Shown: in pieces, positions 1-6,705 of the stretch | Numbering within the stretch: position 1 is the first letter of the stretch | Layout of the letters: each line of letters opens with the position of its first letter | Source: Pedobacter sp. | GTDB lineage: Bacteria > Bacteroidota > Bacteroidia > Sphingobacteriales > Sphingobacteriaceae | Assembly: GCA_030149995.1 (NCBI GenBank) | Contig: JASLGV010000180.1 | Coordinates: forward strand, 1-6,761 | Reading direction: 5' to 3' | DNA length: 6,761 nt | Translations under genes and position numbers: made by a program | Notes under the pieces: model-generated | What the model was told of the DNA's origin: nothing | Databases searched by the model: none | Seen by the model: the letters and a program-made list of their open reading frames with translations, nothing else

Positions 1-37
1 GTTTTTAGTTTAAAAGGTAAACCTTTAAACTAAAAAC
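1..37. repeat. Terminal fold-back inverted repeat inside parE
   Basis: Bases 1-17 (GTTTTTAGTTTAAAAGG) are the reverse complement of bases 22-37 (CCTTTAAACTAAAAAC) except for one extra A; the centre is TAAA at 18-21. The outer end of the repeat is base 1, so its full length cannot be seen. It lies in the coding frame of parE and introduces the stop codon at 5-7. Read on the plus strand, bases 1-30 give [10 protein letters not shown]. This fits the usual ParE continuation after the QAVFSL block, so the left arm looks like a flipped copy of parE itself. A template switch at the 7-base microhomology GTTTAAA, or a palindromic contig end, would produce this structure. It is not followed by the T-run of a terminator for parE, and it lies inside the gene. 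Confidence 0.85.
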
Positions 38-1324
38 AGCCTGACAATCCACATCGCGCGATTTGGTAATGGAACCTGAGGCCGAGTCGCCCTCTGTGAT
101 AAAGAGCGTGGTTTCATAACGTTTTTCGTGGTTGCTGTTAAAATGCACCTTACAATCGCGCAGTTTTTTATTGTGCAGGGATGCTTTCTTTGCCCGGTCG
201 TTTGCCAGTTTCTTAATGCCGGCAATATCTTTACGTTCTCTTTCCGACTGAATAATACGCTTTAAAAGGGCATCGGCTACATCAGGGTGTTTATGTAAAT
301 AATCGTCCAGCTCTTTTTTAACAAAATCACCAATAAACGTTCTTACCGATGGACCCTCGGGGCCTATGTTTTGCGAACCCAGTTTGGTTTTTGTCTGCGA
401 TTCAAACACGGGTTCCTGTACCCTGATGGAAATGGCCGCAATAATAGAAGAACGTATATCTGAAGCTTCAAACTCCTTTTTAAAGAATTCCCTAACCGTT
501 TTAACAACTGCCTCCCTGAAAGCGGCCTGGTGTGTACCCCCTTGCGTGGTATGCTGTCCGTTTACAAAAGAATGGTAATCCTCTCCGTATTGCTGTCCGT
601 GGGTCATGGCAATTTCAATGTCGTTCCCAACCAGATGTATAATCGGATAACGGATTTCTTCCGGCTTATTAAACTTAGACAACAGATCGTACAGACCACG
701 TTCTGAAAAATATTTCTGGTTATTAAAGTTAATGGTTAACCCGGTATTCAGAAATACATAATTCCAAACCATGCTTTCTACAAAGTCTGGTATATAATGG
801 TAGTTTCTAAAAATACTTTCGTCGGGATAAAAGGTAATCGCTGTACCGTTACGTTGTGTGGTATCGATTATGGGATTATCCGTTACAATTTCTCCTTTAG
901 AAAATTCTACCTTTTTGGTTTTACCATCCCGGTAAGATTGTACACTGAAACTTGTAGATAAAGCGTTAACAGCTTTCGTACCCACTCCATTTAAACCTAC
1001 AGATTTCTGAAAGGCGTTGCTGTCGTATTTACCGCCGGTATTGATTTTACTTACACAGTCAATTACTTTTCCCAACGGAATACCCCTGCCATAATCACGT
1101 ACGCTTACTTTTTGTTCTGACAGATTGATCTCGATGGTTTTACCAGTACCCATGACAAACTCATCGATGGAGTTATCCACAATTTCCTTTAAGAGCACGT
1201 AAATACCATCATCTTGTGCAGAACCATCACCAAGCTTACCAATATACATGCCTGGTCTTAACCTGATGTGCTCTTTCCAGTCTAATGATCGTATACTATC
1301 GTCGTTGTAAATTACTTCTGCCAT
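5..1324 (-). CDS. DNA topoisomerase IV subunit B (ParE), 3' end missing
   Basis: This is the ATPase subunit of topoisomerase IV, the type IIA enzyme that, together with ParC, unlinks daughter chromosomes and relaxes supercoils using ATP. The 439 visible residues begin with a GHKL ATPase domain: E47 and N51 in EIVDNSIDE (Mg-ATP binding), DYGRGIP at 77-83, and the glycine-rich lid VGLNGVG at 109-115. The transducer domain follows, with the QTKTK lysines at 310-314. The Toprim domain opens with EGDSASGS at 411-418; E411 is the expected catalytic acid. [14 protein letters not shown], rather than EGDSAGG, points to Bacteroidota ParE and not GyrB. The protein stops early: the Toprim DxD motif and roughly the last 190 residues are absent. 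The last codons (LKVYLLN, then TAA) come from the inverted repeat at 1-37, so the stop is probably not real. The ATG at 1324 gives the normal family N-terminus; there is no Shine-Dalgarno sequence. A parC gene often lies downstream in this phylum, but that would be outside the window. Confidence 0.95.
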   Translation of the reverse strand: MAEVIYNDDSIRSLDWKEHIRLRPGMYIGKLGDGSAQDDGIYVLLKEIVDNSIDEFVMGTGKTIEINLSEQKVSVRDYGRGIPLGKVIDCVSKINTGGKYDSNAFQKSVGLNGVGTKAVNALSTSFSVQSYRDGKTKKVEFSKGEIVTDNPIIDTTQRNGTAITFYPDESIFRNYHYIPDFVESMVWNYVFLNTGLTINFNNQKYFSERGLYDLLSKFNKPEEIRYPIIHLVGNDIEIAMTHGQQYGEDYHSFVNGQHTTQGGTHQAAFREAVVKTVREFFKKEFEASDIRSSIIAAISIRVQEPVFESQTKTKLGSQNIGPEGPSVRTFIGDFVKKELDDYLHKHPDVADALLKRIIQSERERKDIAGIKKLANDRAKKASLHNKKLRDCKVHFNSNHEKRYETTLFITEGDSASGSITKSRDVDCQAVFSLKVYLLN

Positions 1325-1335
1325 AAATTATTTTA

Positions 1336-1467
1336 TTAACGGCCAAAGTTCCTGTAAAGTGGAACAAAACGGTTATGCCCGGAATCCGGTTTAACACATA
1401 CTCTGGCCTCGTTGCAATTAGAGGTGAATGAAGATGGCTCCGCTTTACAGCATTTGACCAACCTCAT
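1336..1467 (-). CDS. Possible 43-residue leader ORF upstream of parE
   Basis: An ATG at 1467 opens a 43-codon frame closed by two tandem TAA codons (1336-1338 and 1333-1335), nine bases before the parE start. The peptide begins MRLVKCCKAEPSSF and ends PLYRNFGR. It has four cysteines (C6, C7, C18, C24), is basic, and has no signal peptide or membrane segment. I do not recognise it. It starts only about four or five bases after the transcription start predicted from the promoter at 1475-1505, which would make it almost leaderless, and it would share a transcript with parE. Against it: a 43-codon open frame in a gap this size is not rare by chance, it uses AGG and AGA codons, and it has no ribosome-binding site. 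It could be a leader peptide, a real small protein or simply untranslated leader. Confidence 0.25.
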   Translation of the reverse strand: MRLVKCCKAEPSSFTSNCNEARVCVKPDSGHNRFVPLYRNFGR

Positions 1468-1474
1468 CTGTTTA

Positions 1475-1505
1475 CAAATTTAGCTTATTAGCGAGTGGCA
1501 AACAA
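1475..1505 (-). promoter_or_regulatory. Candidate parE promoter (Bacteroidota type)
   Basis: On the minus strand TAAATTTG (1482-1475) matches the Bacteroidota -7 consensus TAnnTTTG exactly. TTG at 1505-1503 lies 20 bases upstream, which puts the two element centres about 26 bases apart as expected for -33/-7 spacing; a TTTG at 1502-1499 is a second, closer candidate. Transcription would start near 1471, leaving a leader of about 147 bases before the parE ATG. The match is by consensus only. Confidence 0.5.
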
Positions 1506-1651
1506 CTATAAATTTCAACAAAAATATACCGGTATTATAAACAGGTAGCTTGTTTTTGTAGCTTCTGTAAAAATCGGGATGTCTTATAATAAGGTTTTTG
1601 TATAAGTTATAGCCTTCTTTTATACAGCAAAACAATTTAATTAATTATGTA

Positions 1652-1659
1652 TATCTTTG
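1652..1659 (+). promoter_or_regulatory. Candidate -7 element for the helicase gene
   Basis: TATCTTTG matches the Bacteroidota -7 consensus TAnnTTTG exactly. No TTG or TTTG is found at the expected -33 distance (around 1629-1631 the sequence is A-rich), so the promoter is only half supported. The predicted start near 1666 coincides with the outer edge of the inverted repeat at 1665-1735, which mildly supports both calls and gives a leader of about 100 bases. Confidence 0.35.
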
Positions 1660-1664
1660 TGCCC

Positions 1665-1735
1665 GAAGCAGAATTTCTTTAATCATTTAAAGCGATCCGC
1701 AAGTTAGTCCTTCAAGAAATGATTGTTCTAGCTTC
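1665..1735 (+). promoter_or_regulatory. Structured 5' leader of the helicase mRNA
   Basis: Three blocks can pair in order: GAAGC (1665-1669) with GCTTC (1731-1735), AGAA (1670-1673) with TTCT (1726-1729), and AATCATTT (1681-1688) with AAATGATT (1717-1724), leaving a 28-base apical loop. A competing local hairpin, CTTTAA-TCAT-TTAAAG (1677-1692), uses the same AATCATTT bases, so the two folds exclude each other. DEAD-box helicase genes are often controlled through their leaders, for example in the cold or by the helicase itself; that this leader does so is inference. It matches no riboswitch class I recognise. Confidence 0.35.
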
Positions 1736-1767
1736 TTCAAATTTACATTTACTTAAATATTTATACA

Positions 1768-3060
1768 TTGTTATTCAAAGAATTAAACCTCATTGAGCCT
1801 ATTTTAAAAGCCCTTGAGACAGAAGGTTATACCAAGCCTACCCCCATACAGGAACAATCCATTCCAACCATATTAGAAGGTAAAGATTTATTGGGCTGTG
1901 CACAAACCGGAACGGGTAAAACAGCCGCTTTTGCCATTCCCATGCTGCAATTGTTGCAAAACAGGCACCTAAATACCAAGGTTAATAAAAATATTAAGGC
2001 TTTAGTGTTAACGCCTACACGCGAGCTGGCCATACAGATAGAAGATAGTTTTAAAGCTTATGGCCGTAACCTGAACTTACGCCATATGGTTATTTTTGGG
2101 GGGGTTGGCCAACAGGCACAAACAGACGCACTAAAAAAAGGCGTTGATATTCTGGTAGCAACGCCAGGTCGTTTACTGGACTTAATGAACCAAGGGTTTA
2201 TTAACCTGAATACCATCGAACTTTTTGTATTGGATGAGGCCGACCGTATGCTTGATATGGGTTTTATTCATGATGTTAAAAAGGTGGTGGCCAAATTACC
2301 GGCCAAGCGTCAGACCTTATTTTTCTCAGCAACCATGCCGGATGAGATTCAAAAACTGGCTAATACCATTTTATCAAATCCAACCAAGGTAGAGGTTACT
2401 CCCATCTCTTCTACAGCCGAAACCATTAATCAATCGGTTTATTTTGTAGATAAGCCAGACAAAAAGAAACTGCTTATCCACCTGCTGGATGACAAAACGA
2501 TCCAAACGGCCCTGGTTTTTACCAGAACCAAACACGGGGCAGATCGCATAGCTAAAGATTTGGGCCATGCAGGTATCCGTGCGGCGGCCATTCATGGTAA
2601 TAAATCTCAAAATGCGCGTCAGCGGGCATTAAATGATTTTAAAGACAAAAAAATACGGGTGCTGGTGGCAACAGATATTGCCGCACGTGGCATTGATATC
2701 GATCAGCTTACACACGTTTTTAACTACGAGCTTCCCAACATTCCGGAAAGTTATGTACACCGCATTGGCCGTACGGGCCGTGCGGGTGCCAACGGTATTG
2801 CCATCTCTTTTTGCGACGCGGAAGAAAACGAATATTTGATTGATATCCAGAAGCTTATTAAGATAACCCTGCCAATTGTAGAAGATCATCCTTATCCGCT
2901 GTCCTGGCAAAGCATGCTGGCCAAAAACCAGGTAAAGCGCAAACCGCAGCAAAACTCAAAAGGTGGTGGTAAAAAAAGCTGCGATGGCAACATGAGCGGG
3001 AAACCACGCAATGCAAGCGGACAAAGAAAATTTGGCGGCAACAGACGAAGAAGGGATTAA
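1768..3060 (+). CDS. DEAD-box ATP-dependent RNA helicase, RhlE-like
   Basis: This cytoplasmic enzyme uses ATP to unwind short RNA duplexes; relatives act in ribosome assembly, RNA decay and cold adaptation. All core motifs are intact in 430 residues. RecA-like domain 1 has the upstream aromatic F3, the Q motif around Q28, Walker A AQTGTGKT 45-52, PTRELA 83-88, GG 111-112, TPGR 132-135, DEAD 156-159 and SAT 187-189. Domain 2 has FTRT 251-254, [10 protein letters not shown] 301-310 and HRIGRTGR 331-338. A basic, glycine- and asparagine-rich tail from about 388 ends in RRRRD and probably binds RNA. The start is TTG at 1768: it gives the expected [14 protein letters not shown]-terminus, and no ATG lies nearby in this frame. 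There is no Shine-Dalgarno sequence. An overlapping 25-codon ATG frame (1719-1796) runs across the start in another frame. The gene is divergent from parE and convergent with leuS. RhlE is the closest subfamily by overall look; the exact paralogue is uncertain. Confidence 0.95.
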   Translation: MLFKELNLIEPILKALETEGYTKPTPIQEQSIPTILEGKDLLGCAQTGTGKTAAFAIPMLQLLQNRHLNTKVNKNIKALVLTPTRELAIQIEDSFKAYGRNLNLRHMVIFGGVGQQAQTDALKKGVDILVATPGRLLDLMNQGFINLNTIELFVLDEADRMLDMGFIHDVKKVVAKLPAKRQTLFFSATMPDEIQKLANTILSNPTKVEVTPISSTAETINQSVYFVDKPDKKKLLIHLLDDKTIQTALVFTRTKHGADRIAKDLGHAGIRAAAIHGNKSQNARQRALNDFKDKKIRVLVATDIAARGIDIDQLTHVFNYELPNIPESYVHRIGRTGRAGANGIAISFCDAEENEYLIDIQKLIKITLPIVEDHPYPLSWQSMLAKNQVKRKPQQNSKGGGKKSCDGNMSGKPRNASGQRKFGGNRRRRD

Positions 3061-3089
3061 TTTCCTCATTATCCAATTTTTTGGAGCAT

Positions 3090-3120
3090 AAAAAAACCGA
3101 ACAAATTGTTCGGTTTTTTT
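3090..3120. terminator. Bidirectional intrinsic terminator
   Basis: AAAAAAACCGAACAA (3090-3104) and TTGTTCGGTTTTTTT (3106-3120) are perfect reverse complements around a single A, so in practice a CCGAAC stem closes a loop of about five bases. A seven-base T-run follows the stem on both strands. It lies 30 bases after the helicase stop and 31 bases beyond the leuS stop, so it can end both convergent transcripts. Confidence 0.93.
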
Positions 3121-3150
3121 ATGTCTATGTATTAAGAACCTTAACGGGGC

Positions 3151-5946
3151 TTAAACCACTACATTGATGATTTTCCCTTTTACGAAAATAATTTTCTTAG
3201 GGGTTTTTCCTTCCAGGTATTTCTGAAACTGCTCGTTTGCCAATAAAATAGCTTCTGCCTCTGGCTGCGCCAGGGTAAGACTCAGCGTTAGGTTCATCTT
3301 CATTTTTCCGTTTACAGAAACCGGGTAGGCAAATTCATCTTCTACCAGGTAATCCGGATTGAAAACCGGGAACTGCACATAAGACAAGGTACCGGCTTCG
3401 TTTCCTAACAACTGCCAAAGTTCTTCGCAGATGTGTGGTGCATATGGCGACAACACAATAACGAGGTCTCTTAAAATGCTTCTGCTCTTAGATTTCAGTT
3501 CTGTAAGTTCGTTTACAGCAATCATAAAACTCGATACAGAGGTATTGAAAGAAAAACGTTCAATGTCATCCTGCACCTTTTTAATAATCTTATGCAGCGA
3601 TTTTAACTCGGCTTTTGTAGGCTCGGCATCTGATACTTCAAATTCCCATGCCTCGTTGTGAAACAGGCGCCAGAATTTACGTAAAAACTTAAATACCCCT
3701 TCTATGCCATTGGTGTTCCATGGTTTGCTTTGTTCAAGCGGGCCTAAGAACATTTCGTACATACGCAAGGTATCGGCTCCGTAACGTTCAATCAAATCGT
3801 CGGGATTAACCACGTTAAACTTCGATTTCGACATTTTCTCTACTTCTACCCCGCAAATATATTTTCCGTTTTCTAAGATAAATTCTGCGTTTGCGTATTC
3901 CGGCCTCCAGGCTTTAAACTTATTCAGATCAAGCTGTTCGTTTTCAACAATGTTTACATCTACGTGTAAAGCTGATGTGTTGTATTCTTTTCTTAAGCCG
4001 GCAGATACGTAGGTATTTGTTGGTTTACCGGCTTCGTCATTTATGCGGTAAACAAAGTTACTTCTCCCCTGGATCATGCCCTGGTTAATCAGTTTTTTGA
4101 AAGGCTCCTCTTCTTTGGTATAACCCAGATCTTTTAAAAACTTATTCCAGAAACGGCTGTACAGCAAGTGGCCGGTGGCATGTTCGGAACCACCAATGTA
4201 TAAATCTACTGCCTGCCAGTAATCTACGGCTTCTTTCGAAGCAAATTCGCCTTTATTATGGGCATCCATATACCGGTACCAGTACCAGCTGCTACCTGCC
4301 CAACCTGGCATGGTGCTTAATTCATATTCGTAAGCATCGTTGTATTTCCAGTTTTCGGCCCTTCCCAGTGGTGGTTCGCCTGTTTCTGTTGGCAGATACT
4401 TATCAATTTCGGGTAACAGCAACGGCAATTCTTCGGGTTGCAACAGATACGGCAATTCGTCTTTGAAATATACTGGAATGGGTTCGCCCCAATAACGCTG
4501 GCGACCAAAGATTGCATCTCGCTGGCGGAAGTTTACTTTCGCCTTTCCTACCTGCTGCTCTTCCAACCAGTTATTCAGAAAATCTACGGCTTCTTTATAG
4601 GTCATGCCATTGATAAAGCCGGAGTTGATGTACGTTCCTTCTTTGGTTGGGTCTGCCTGCTGATCGATGTCTTTTTGTGCATCCAGGATCTGTACAATCG
4701 GCAAATCAAAATGCTTGGCAAATAACCAGTCGCGCTGATCGCCGCTTGGCACACCCATTACCGCACCTGTTCCATAGCCTGCCAATACGTAATCGGCAAT
4801 CCACAGCTGTACACGTTCGCCGCTAACCGGATTGATTACATAGGTACCTGTAAAGGCGCCCGAAACCGTTTTGGTATCGGCCATGCGGTCTAACTCCGAT
4901 TTCTTTTTGGTTTGTGCAATGTAAGCTTCTACGGTTTCTTTTTGTGCGGCCGTTGTTAAAGCTGCTACCAGTTCGTGTTCTGGTGCCAATACGAGGTAAG
5001 AAACACCAAAAATGGTATCTACACGCGTGGTAAACACTTCTATATAACCGGGCGTTACACCGGCTGCTTCAATAGCAAATCGAACGCTGGCACCCACACT
5101 TTTACCAATCCAGTTACGCTGCATTTCTTTAACAGGTTCTGGCCAGTCTATGGCATCTAATCCTTGCAACAAACGTTCTGAATATGCGGTAATGCGCATA
5201 CTCCACTGCATCATTTTCTTTTGTTCTACAGGATACCCCCCACGCTCGGAAAAACCGCCAATTACTTCGTCGTTGGCCAGCACCGTACCCAGTGCAGCGC
5301 ACCAGTTAACGGTACTTTCTTTTAAATAGGTTAAACGGTATTTTAATAATTCCTTTTGTTTTTCTTCTTCTGTAAAATTGGCCCAATCGCTTGGCAGGAA
5401 TGTTTTTGTATCTTCATCGCTTACGGCTTTTACATCAGCAGAGCCAGATGCATTGAATTTTTCGATCAGCGTGCTGATGTTCTCGGCGCGATCGTTTTCA
5501 ATGTTGTACCAGGAGTTGAACAACTGCATAAAAATCCATTGCGTCCATTTGTAGTAAGATGGTTCGCTGGTACGTACTTCGCGGCTCCAATCGAAAGAGA
5601 AACCAATCTGATCCAGCTGCCTGCGATAGGTTGCAATATTGGCCTCAGTGGTGATGGCCGGATGTTGTCCGGTTTGTATGGCAAACTGCTCTGCAGGCAA
5701 GCCAAACGAGTCGTACCCCATCGGATGCAATACGTTAAAACCTTTGAGCCTTTTGTATCTTGAAAAAATATCGGATGCAATGTAACCCAGCGGATGGCCG
5801 ACATGTAAACCTGCTCCCGATGGGTAAGGAAACATATCTAACACATAATATTTCGGTTTTTCAGAATTGATTTCAGCTTTAAAGGTTTGCTTCTCTGCCC
5901 AAAATTTCTGCCACTTCTGTTCTATTTCTTTGAATTGGTAATCCAT
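3151..5946 (-). CDS. leuS: Leucyl-tRNA synthetase
   Basis: This cytoplasmic class I synthetase charges tRNA-Leu with leucine using ATP and hydrolyses wrongly made products. The 931-residue protein is complete. The HIGH signature is HVGH at 48-51 within YPSGAGLHVGHPLGY, and the KMSKS loop is exact at 704-708. The CP1 editing domain has TTRVDT at 306-311 and GTGAVMGVPSGDQRDW at 392-407. D406 in QRD, the position matching the conserved editing aspartate, is kept; the His usual before the first Asp (GHD or AHD) is Gly402. Two stretches make it longer than the E. coli enzyme: about 147-207, between the catalytic halves, and about 625-700, before KMSKS. Both look like those of other Bacteroidota LeuRS. 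The anticodon-binding helical domain spans roughly 745-865, with the small C-terminal domain after it. The ATG at 5946 gives the normal N-terminus. No convincing promoter is visible; TTAATTTG (5989-5982) is one base off the -7 consensus and has no -33 partner. Confidence 0.98.
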   Translation of the reverse strand: MDYQFKEIEQKWQKFWAEKQTFKAEINSEKPKYYVLDMFPYPSGAGLHVGHPLGYIASDIFSRYKRLKGFNVLHPMGYDSFGLPAEQFAIQTGQHPAITTEANIATYRRQLDQIGFSFDWSREVRTSEPSYYKWTQWIFMQLFNSWYNIENDRAENISTLIEKFNASGSADVKAVSDEDTKTFLPSDWANFTEEEKQKELLKYRLTYLKESTVNWCAALGTVLANDEVIGGFSERGGYPVEQKKMMQWSMRITAYSERLLQGLDAIDWPEPVKEMQRNWIGKSVGASVRFAIEAAGVTPGYIEVFTTRVDTIFGVSYLVLAPEHELVAALTTAAQKETVEAYIAQTKKKSELDRMADTKTVSGAFTGTYVINPVSGERVQLWIADYVLAGYGTGAVMGVPSGDQRDWLFAKHFDLPIVQILDAQKDIDQQADPTKEGTYINSGFINGMTYKEAVDFLNNWLEEQQVGKAKVNFRQRDAIFGRQRYWGEPIPVYFKDELPYLLQPEELPLLLPEIDKYLPTETGEPPLGRAENWKYNDAYEYELSTMPGWAGSSWYWYRYMDAHNKGEFASKEAVDYWQAVDLYIGGSEHATGHLLYSRFWNKFLKDLGYTKEEEPFKKLINQGMIQGRSNFVYRINDEAGKPTNTYVSAGLRKEYNTSALHVDVNIVENEQLDLNKFKAWRPEYANAEFILENGKYICGVEVEKMSKSKFNVVNPDDLIERYGADTLRMYEMFLGPLEQSKPWNTNGIEGVFKFLRKFWRLFHNEAWEFEVSDAEPTKAELKSLHKIIKKVQDDIERFSFNTSVSSFMIAVNELTELKSKSRSILRDLVIVLSPYAPHICEELWQLLGNEAGTLSYVQFPVFNPDYLVEDEFAYPVSVNGKMKMNLTLSLTLAQPEAEAILLANEQFQKYLEGKTPKKIIFVKGKIINVVV

Positions 5947-6298
5947 TGCAAGTTTATGTTTTGTAAAGCGGCGAATTTACGCAAATTAAGGCGCTTTAAG
6001 AAGCTGTATGTTAAAATTGTAGCACTTGCATTTGTTGGTTCTCTTTAAGGAGTTAACATGGAGAGATCAGGTATGAACCTCCTCTACGTAGGGTAACCAG
6101 AGCGTTATCGAATGGCAGTACATGCACAGGCGCAGTAGACGCTGACTATTTCTCTGTGTATTCTGATTTCTGCAGCAATTAAGTTTTAGCTACGAAAGCG
6201 AGGAATGATTCTTCTTCCTGTCATCTCAGCATAACAAGTTTTTAAGTTACGCAGTCAGACGTTACCATCTGACTGCGCAAAGCGCAAAAAAAATCCTT
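5947..6298. other. Gene-poor gap between leuS and the lipoprotein gene
   Basis: This 352-base stretch has no convincing gene. It should carry the leuS promoter and the end of the lipoprotein transcript. What is visible is the hairpin at 6250-6277; a second small self-complementary GCGC-AAA-GCGC at 6275-6285; an 8-base palindrome CTACGTAG in the middle; and a very short plus-strand frame (6058-6096, 12 codons) with a purine-rich AAGGAG before its ATG. The segment around 6195-6240 resembles, from memory only, decayed GTCAT-type intergenic repeats common in Sphingobacteriaceae. No tRNA or insertion-sequence end was found. Confidence 0.5.
6250..6277. repeat. Perfect 10-bp inverted repeat (intergenic hairpin)
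   Basis: CGCAGTCAGA (6250-6259) and TCTGACTGCG (6268-6277) are exact reverse complements separated by the eight-base loop CGTTACCA. It starts about 20 bases after the stop codon of the lipoprotein gene. On neither strand is it followed by a T-run: the minus side continues TAACTTAAAAAC and the plus side CAAAGCGC and then A's. It is therefore a poor intrinsic terminator. A REP-like intergenic palindrome or an mRNA 3'-end stabilising stem are the likelier readings. Confidence 0.65.
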
Positions 6299-6700
6299 TT
6301 AACGGCTTAAATAAAAGACCTTTATTACATTGGTTTTATCGATTTTTGCGGTAAACTGAAACTGATTGTTGCTAAGGCTGTTTACTGTACAATAAAAGGC
6401 ACCTTCCGGAAAGGACATGTTAAAATCTTCTCCGGTACTGACATAGGTACCAATGGTGTTCTGCCCTTTTAAACTTAGCTCTACCTGATCGTCGTCGTTT
6501 GATTTAAAATCCATGTAATCTGAACTGGTATAATCAAAAGTTCCGTTTTTTGCAGTTTCGGCATAACCACTGACCACAATTTTATTTACCGTCCATTTGC
6601 CCATCATCCGGGCTTTTAGTGATTCTGTATCTTTCTTACAGGAAAACAGGATAACGGTTAACATCAGTAAAGAACTTAACAGGGCGATTTGTTTTTTCAT
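6299..6700 (-). CDS. Small lipocalin-like lipoprotein, function unknown
   Basis: The 133-residue product has a clear lipoprotein signal peptide: MKK, a hydrophobic stretch over about residues 5-18, and the lipobox LFSC with the lipidated cysteine at 21. The mature protein (starting CKKDTE) should be anchored in the envelope, probably the outer membrane. The segment LKARMMGKWTVNKIV (28-42), followed by alternating polar and hydrophobic strands and the end KVFYLSR, resembles the small lipocalin-like (single beta-barrel) lipoproteins abundant in Pedobacter and relatives. No catalytic motif is visible, and the ligand, if any, is unknown. The ATG at 6700 is fixed by the signal peptide. The gene has the same orientation as leuS, but the 352-base gap argues against a shared operon. 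I am confident that it is a lipoprotein, and only moderately that it is lipocalin-like. Confidence 0.85.
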   Translation of the reverse strand: MKKQIALLSSLLMLTVILFSCKKDTESLKARMMGKWTVNKIVVSGYAETAKNGTFDYTSSDYMDFKSNDDDQVELSLKGQNTIGTYVSTGEDFNMSFPEGAFYCTVNSLSNNQFQFTAKIDKTNVIKVFYLSR

Positions 6701-6705
6701 AGGTA

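Larger units (their letters stand above)
1325..1767. other. Divergent intergenic region between parE and the helicase gene
   Basis: These 443 bases separate two genes transcribed away from each other, so both promoters should be here. I see a candidate parE promoter at 1475-1505 (minus), a candidate helicase -7 element at 1652-1659 (plus), a possible small minus-strand ORF at 1336-1467 and a foldable helicase leader at 1665-1735. There is also a perfect 10-base palindrome ATACCGGTAT at 1526-1535, about 20 bases upstream of the parE -33 element, which could be a regulator site but could equally be chance. I see no tRNA, no insertion sequence and no longer gene. Confidence 0.6.

Noticed and set aside
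147..207. Residues 147-207 of LeuRS (about 5326-5508) as a novel inserted domain
   Set aside because: Coordinates here are residue numbers. The insertion resembles that of other Bacteroidota LeuRS proteins, so it is a lineage feature and not new.
25..225. Open minus-strand frame of 66 codons inside parE
   Set aside because: It overlaps the well-supported Toprim region of parE in another frame and has no recognisable protein features.
1585..1590. TATAAT as a classical sigma-70 -10 box for the helicase gene
   Set aside because: There is no -35 partner at 16-18 bases, and the Bacteroidota primary sigma factor favours TAnnTTTG, which occurs closer to the gene at 1652-1659.
2629..2952. Open minus-strand frame of 107 codons antisense to the helicase gene
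   Set aside because: It is antisense to the conserved helicase motifs V and VI; its sequence mirrors that coding constraint and has no independent support.
4726..4773. Loss of the editing site in LeuRS because His before Asp is replaced by Gly (SGDQRD)
   Set aside because: Both aspartates of the motif (D403 and D406) and the TTRVDT threonines are kept, and a Gly at this position is, as far as I recall, found in other Bacteroidota enzymes.
5356..5763. Open plus-strand frame of 135 codons antisense to leuS
   Set aside because: It lies opposite the conserved N-terminal half of LeuRS, has no promoter or ribosome-binding site, and its phenylalanine- and cysteine-rich product looks like antisense translation.
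6055..6130. Group II intron 3' part or a tRNA in the leuS-lipoprotein gap
   Set aside because: The GAACCTCC and GGTTCATACC strings only faintly recall intron or T-arm sequence; no cloverleaf, no domain V hairpin and no reverse transcriptase are present.
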